A stretch of DNA of 19,883 nt from assembly GCA_964593155.1 (NCBI GenBank), contig CAZQHE010000077.1, positions 1 to 19,883 on the forward strand, written 5' to 3'. The notes beneath the pieces are model-generated. The model worked only from the letters and a program-made list of their open reading frames with translations, was not told the DNA's origin and did not search any database. Position 1 is the first letter of the stretch. Every line of letters starts with the position of its first letter. Below, in pieces: positions 17,608-19,883 of this stretch. The DNA comes from JAJRXK01 sp964593155. GTDB lineage: Bacteria; Krumholzibacteriota; Krumholzibacteriia; JAJRXK01. The position numbers and the translations under genes are program-made.

Positions 17608-18753
17608 TCAGCGTCCCGCCGCGGCCGCCCGGTCTCCGGTCTCGGCCCAGCTGTGCACGGCCTCGATCACGCGTTCCTGGTCGTCGATCTCCATGTAGGC
17701 CGACAGGGGCAACGAGATGACGGTGTCGCAGAGCTCGGCGGTGACCGGAGTCGGGACCCGCCGCTGGATCACGCGCTGCAGCGAGACCTGCGTCTGCACC
17801 GGTCGCGGATAGTGCAGGGCCGTGGGGACCTCGAGTTCGGACAGGTGTTCGCAGAAGACGTCCCGCGAGCCGGCATCACCGAGCCGGATGGTGTACTGCG
17901 CGTAGCTCGAGAAGCGTCCCGGAGCAATGAAGGGCGTTCGGACCACGTCGGTCAGCGCCGTGTCGTAGCGCTCGGCACAGGCCCGCCGCAATTCGACCTC
18001 GCGCGGGAAGGTGTCGAGCTTCACCAGCAGCGCCGCCGCCTGCAGGGCGTCGAGCCGGCTGTTCACACCCAGGACGGCGTGCTCGTGCCGCCCCACCTGG
18101 CCGTGCTCGCGCACCAGGCGGATCCGCTCGGCCAGATCCTCGTCGTCGGTGAAGACCATGCCTCCGTCGCCGATTCCCCCGAGGGGCTTGCTCGGATAGA
18201 ACGACGTGAAGCCCGCGGTTCCGAAGCTCCCGCTACGACGGTCACCCAGGCGGGCTCCCAGCGACTGGCAGGCGTCCTCGATGCAATGGACGCCGAACTC
18301 CTCGGCCATGGCCTCGAAGATGTCCATCGCGGCCGTCTGCCCGAACAGGCTCACGGGCACGATCGCCTTCACCCGGGGAGTCATGGCCGCGCGCGCGGCC
18401 ACCGGATCCATGGTGAAGGTCAACGGGTCGACGTCGACCATCACCGGCGTCGCGCCCACGTTCGCCACGGCCTCCGCGGTGGCGATGAAGGTGAAGTCGG
18501 GGACGAGGACCTCGTCGCCCGGACCGACCCCGAGCGCCATCAACGCCAGCTGCTGGGCATCGGTCCCGGACCCGCAGGCGATCGCGTGCCGCACGCCCAC
18601 GTACTCGGCGAGTCGCTCCTCGAGCTCGCTCACCTTGGGACCGTTGATGAACATTCCGGAACGGACGACATCGGCGATCGCCTTCTCCACGTTCTCACCG
18701 TGGACCCGCATCATCGCGGGGACGTCCACGAACGGGACGGGTCGTCGCTGCAC
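17608..18753 (-). CDS. DegT/DnrJ/EryC1-type sugar aminotransferase, WbpE/WlbC-like
   Basis: A 381-residue fold-type I PLP aminotransferase acting on nucleotide-sugar ketones, usually with glutamate as donor. Visible are G-S-G-T-D-A near 61-66 (cofactor phosphate), I-E-D-A-C-Q-S with Asp160, and Lys189 in S-F-Y-P-S-K-P-L-G-G-I-G-D-G-G (Schiff base). The opening V-P-F-V-D-V, M-F-I-N-G-P-K-V-x-E-L-E and S-L-F-G-Q match WbpE/WlbC, which makes UDP-2-acetamido-3-amino-2,3-dideoxyglucuronate, the substrate of WbpD-type acetyltransferases. GTG 18753 is chosen for GGAGGT seven bases upstream. It stands alone between a 204-base leader and a terminator. The substrate is inferred from similarity. Confidence 0.92.
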   Translation of the reverse strand: MQRRPVPFVDVPAMMRVHGENVEKAIADVVRSGMFINGPKVSELEERLAEYVGVRHAIACGSGTDAQQLALMALGVGPGDEVLVPDFTFIATAEAVANVGATPVMVDVDPLTFTMDPVAARAAMTPRVKAIVPVSLFGQTAAMDIFEAMAEEFGVHCIEDACQSLGARLGDRRSGSFGTAGFTSFYPSKPLGGIGDGGMVFTDDEDLAERIRLVREHGQVGRHEHAVLGVNSRLDALQAAALLVKLDTFPREVELRRACAERYDTALTDVVRTPFIAPGRFSSYAQYTIRLGDAGSRDVFCEHLSELEVPTALHYPRPVQTQVSLQRVIQRRVPTPVTAELCDTVISLPLSAYMEIDDQERVIEAVHSWAETGDRAAAAGR

Positions 18754-18957
18754 GACAGCCACCTCCAACACGAGTTTTCGGGCATCCGCCGCGGCTCTCG
18801 GGCGGTCGGCGCCCATGCGTCGTGACGTGCGGTGAGGGGCACGGGCAGGAGTCCGCGGTCCCGACGCGCAGACCGGAGCGGGGCGTACCCCGGTCCGAGA
18901 TTGCCCGTCAGGCTAACACCAAGCCGTGAGCGTGGCCACAACGCTGGGGCCGATGTC
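18754..18957 (-). promoter_or_regulatory. Leader region of the aminotransferase gene
   Basis: These 204 bases hold two inverted repeats: GACCGG (18871-18876) with CCGGTC (18890-18895), which competes with an inner CGGGG/CCCCG pair, and AGCGT (18929-18933) with ACGCT (18941-18945). The second, 12 bases past the adenosyltransferase stop, could end that transcript weakly. I checked for a cobalamin riboswitch B12 box and saw none. No clear promoter was found. Confidence 0.35.
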
Positions 18958-19533
18958 TCAGGATCGATTCTTTCCGGGGACCCAGAGGACGTCGCCCGCC
19001 CCCTGCGCGTTCGCAGCGCGGGCGAGGACGAAGAGCAGATCACTGAGCCGGTTCAGGTACTCGAGCACGTGCGGGCCGATCTCCTCCTCGGCGGCCAGGT
19101 GCACCGCGCACCGCTCGGCGCGCCGGCACACCGTGCGCGCCTGGTGGAGCAGGGTGGCCAGTTCCGTGCCACCGGGCAGGACGAAGCTCTCGAGCGGCTC
19201 GAGCGACGCGTTGTGCTCGTCGATCGCCGTCTCCAGGGCACGCACCTGTCCCTCGGTGATCCGCAGTCCCTCGCCGGTTCCCGGCGTGGCCAGATCCGCT
19301 CCGAGATCGAACAGGTCGTGCTGCAGCCGCTCGACGAGGCTTCCCACCGCGGCGGCGATCTCGTCGCCGTCGCGCCGGGCCGCGACGACGGCCAGGCCGA
19401 GCACCGAGTTCAGCTCGTCGACGGTGCCGTAGCTCTCCAGCCGCAGGTCGCACTTGAGGCGCCGCGAGCCGTCGACCAGGCCGGTCGTGCCGTCGTCACC
19501 GGTCTTCGTGTAGATGCGCGTGAGTCGTACCAT
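18958..19533 (-). CDS. PduO-type cob(I)alamin adenosyltransferase
   Basis: A 191-residue enzyme that transfers the adenosyl group of ATP to cob(I)alamin, making coenzyme B12. The N-terminal ATP loop T-R-I-Y-T-K-T-G-D-D-G-T-T-G-L is at 5-19, followed by R-L-E-S-Y-G-T-V-D-E-L-N-S at 31-43. The helix motif C-R-R-A-E-R is at 136-141, and the C-terminal Y-L-N-R-L-S-D-L-L-F-V-L-A-R-A is at 159-173. All are hallmarks of the PduO/MMAB class and the length is typical. The start is ATG 19533. It lies 43 bases downstream of a BtuC/FecCD-type permease, which fits a corrinoid uptake-and-activation unit. No B12-dependent enzyme is visible in the window. Confidence 0.96.
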   Translation of the reverse strand: MVRLTRIYTKTGDDGTTGLVDGSRRLKCDLRLESYGTVDELNSVLGLAVVAARRDGDEIAAAVGSLVERLQHDLFDLGADLATPGTGEGLRITEGQVRALETAIDEHNASLEPLESFVLPGGTELATLLHQARTVCRRAERCAVHLAAEEEIGPHVLEYLNRLSDLLFVLARAANAQGAGDVLWVPGKNRS

Positions 19534-19576
19534 GCGTCGAACCTAGTCCCGGGCCCGCCACTCGGCCACCGCGCCG

Positions 19577-19883
19577 TCACGGCCGCGTGCGGTGGCGCAG
19601 CAACAGCGCGAGGAACGCCGGCCCGCCCAGCAGCGCGGTGAGCACGCCCACGGGGAGTTCGCTGCCGCGGCCGAGCAGCGTGATGGACCGCGTGACGCCG
19701 TCGGCCACCACCAGGAAGGTGCCTCCGAGCAGCATGCTGCCCGGCAGCAGCGCCCGGTGGCCGGCTCCGAGCAGCGCGCGGACGGCGTGCGGCGCGAGCA
19801 GGCCGACGAAGCCGATCGGCCCGGTCACCGCGACGACCGCGGCCGTGCCCAGCGAGCCCGCCACGAGCACGCGCCTCTGGGTG
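19577..19883 (-). CDS. FecCD/BtuC-type ABC transporter permease, C-terminal part
   Basis: The frame runs off the window end, so the N-terminus is missing; about 101 residues are visible. The segment G-P-I-G-F-V-G-L-L-A-P-H-A-V-R is the signature cytoplasmic loop of BtuC/FhuB/FepD permeases that contacts the ATPase. It is followed by two hydrophobic helices and E-L-P-V-G-V-L-T-A-L-L-G-G-P-A-F-L near the end. These permeases move cobalamin, haem or ferric siderophores across the inner membrane. The adjoining cobalamin adenosyltransferase makes corrinoid the likely cargo. The GTG at 19870 falls in the middle of the conserved region, so it is not a start. Confidence 0.9.
   Translation of the reverse strand, partial: TQRRVLVAGSLGTAAVVAVTGPIGFVGLLAPHAVRALLGAGHRALLPGSMLLGGTFLVVADGVTRSITLLGRGSELPVGVLTALLGGPAFLALLLRHRTRP

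Noticed and set aside
16195..18825. Plus-strand open frame of 876 codons
   Set aside because: It is antisense to the M14 peptidase and aminotransferase genes and is an artefact of high GC at third codon positions.
18754..18957. Possible cobalamin riboswitch near the adenosyltransferase gene
   Set aside because: It would lie downstream of that gene and upstream of a sugar aminotransferase, and no B12 box was found.

Overview
The window is a GC-rich, gene-dense stretch of an ordinary-looking bacterial chromosome. It encodes about 19 proteins, two of them cut by the window ends. I see no rRNA or tRNA gene, CRISPR array, insertion sequence or phage gene. The organism cannot be named from this sequence. 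High GC, frequent GTG/TTG starts, a Dus of the eukaryotic Dus3 type, a YyaL/SSP411 protein and a large secreted M14 peptidase would suit an under-sampled high-GC phylum (for example the Krumholzibacteriota/Eisenbacteria or Gemmatimonadota neighbourhoods). That placement is a guess.

Layout. At the left edge, on the minus strand, lie a fragment of one zinc-type dehydrogenase, a complete second one that overlaps it by GTGA, and a YyaL-type thioredoxin-domain protein. A divergent control region (3390-3559) then leads to a plus-strand ALDH7-type aldehyde dehydrogenase that ends in a strong hairpin terminator. A two-gene plus unit follows: a small zinc-ribbon protein overlapping an RluA-type pseudouridine synthase. 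Next come minus-strand genes for a YciA-type acyl-CoA thioesterase, a small coiled-coil protein, a SAM methyltransferase and a trans-sulfuration-type PLP enzyme. The PLP gene is divergent from an Lrp/AsnC regulator, with a perfect short palindrome between them. After the regulator comes a plus-strand protein that looks like a pyruvate kinase reduced to its barrel. A minus pair follows (hexapeptide acyltransferase, then a GT-B-like protein whose ribosome binding site lies in a long hairpin), then a plus-strand Dus3-like dihydrouridine synthase. The right third is all minus strand. In transcription order it reads: corrinoid/iron ABC permease (partial), PduO-type cobalamin adenosyltransferase, DegT/WbpE-type aminotransferase, secreted M14 metallopeptidase and CYTH-domain phosphatase.

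How the genes fit together. Four links are reasonable. The permease and adenosyltransferase suggest corrinoid uptake and activation. The Lrp-type regulator probably controls the divergent PLP sulfur-amino-acid enzyme. The hexapeptide transferase and the aminotransferase resemble partner enzymes of diacetamido-uronic acid synthesis (WbpD/WbpE) but are 5 kb apart. RluA and Dus are both RNA-modification enzymes but are far apart and not co-transcribed. The rest looks like unrelated housekeeping and metabolic genes. I do not see a convincing new multi-gene system. The best leads are the pyruvate-kinase-like barrel, the RBS-covering hairpin, and the operator-like repeats at the two divergent promoters.
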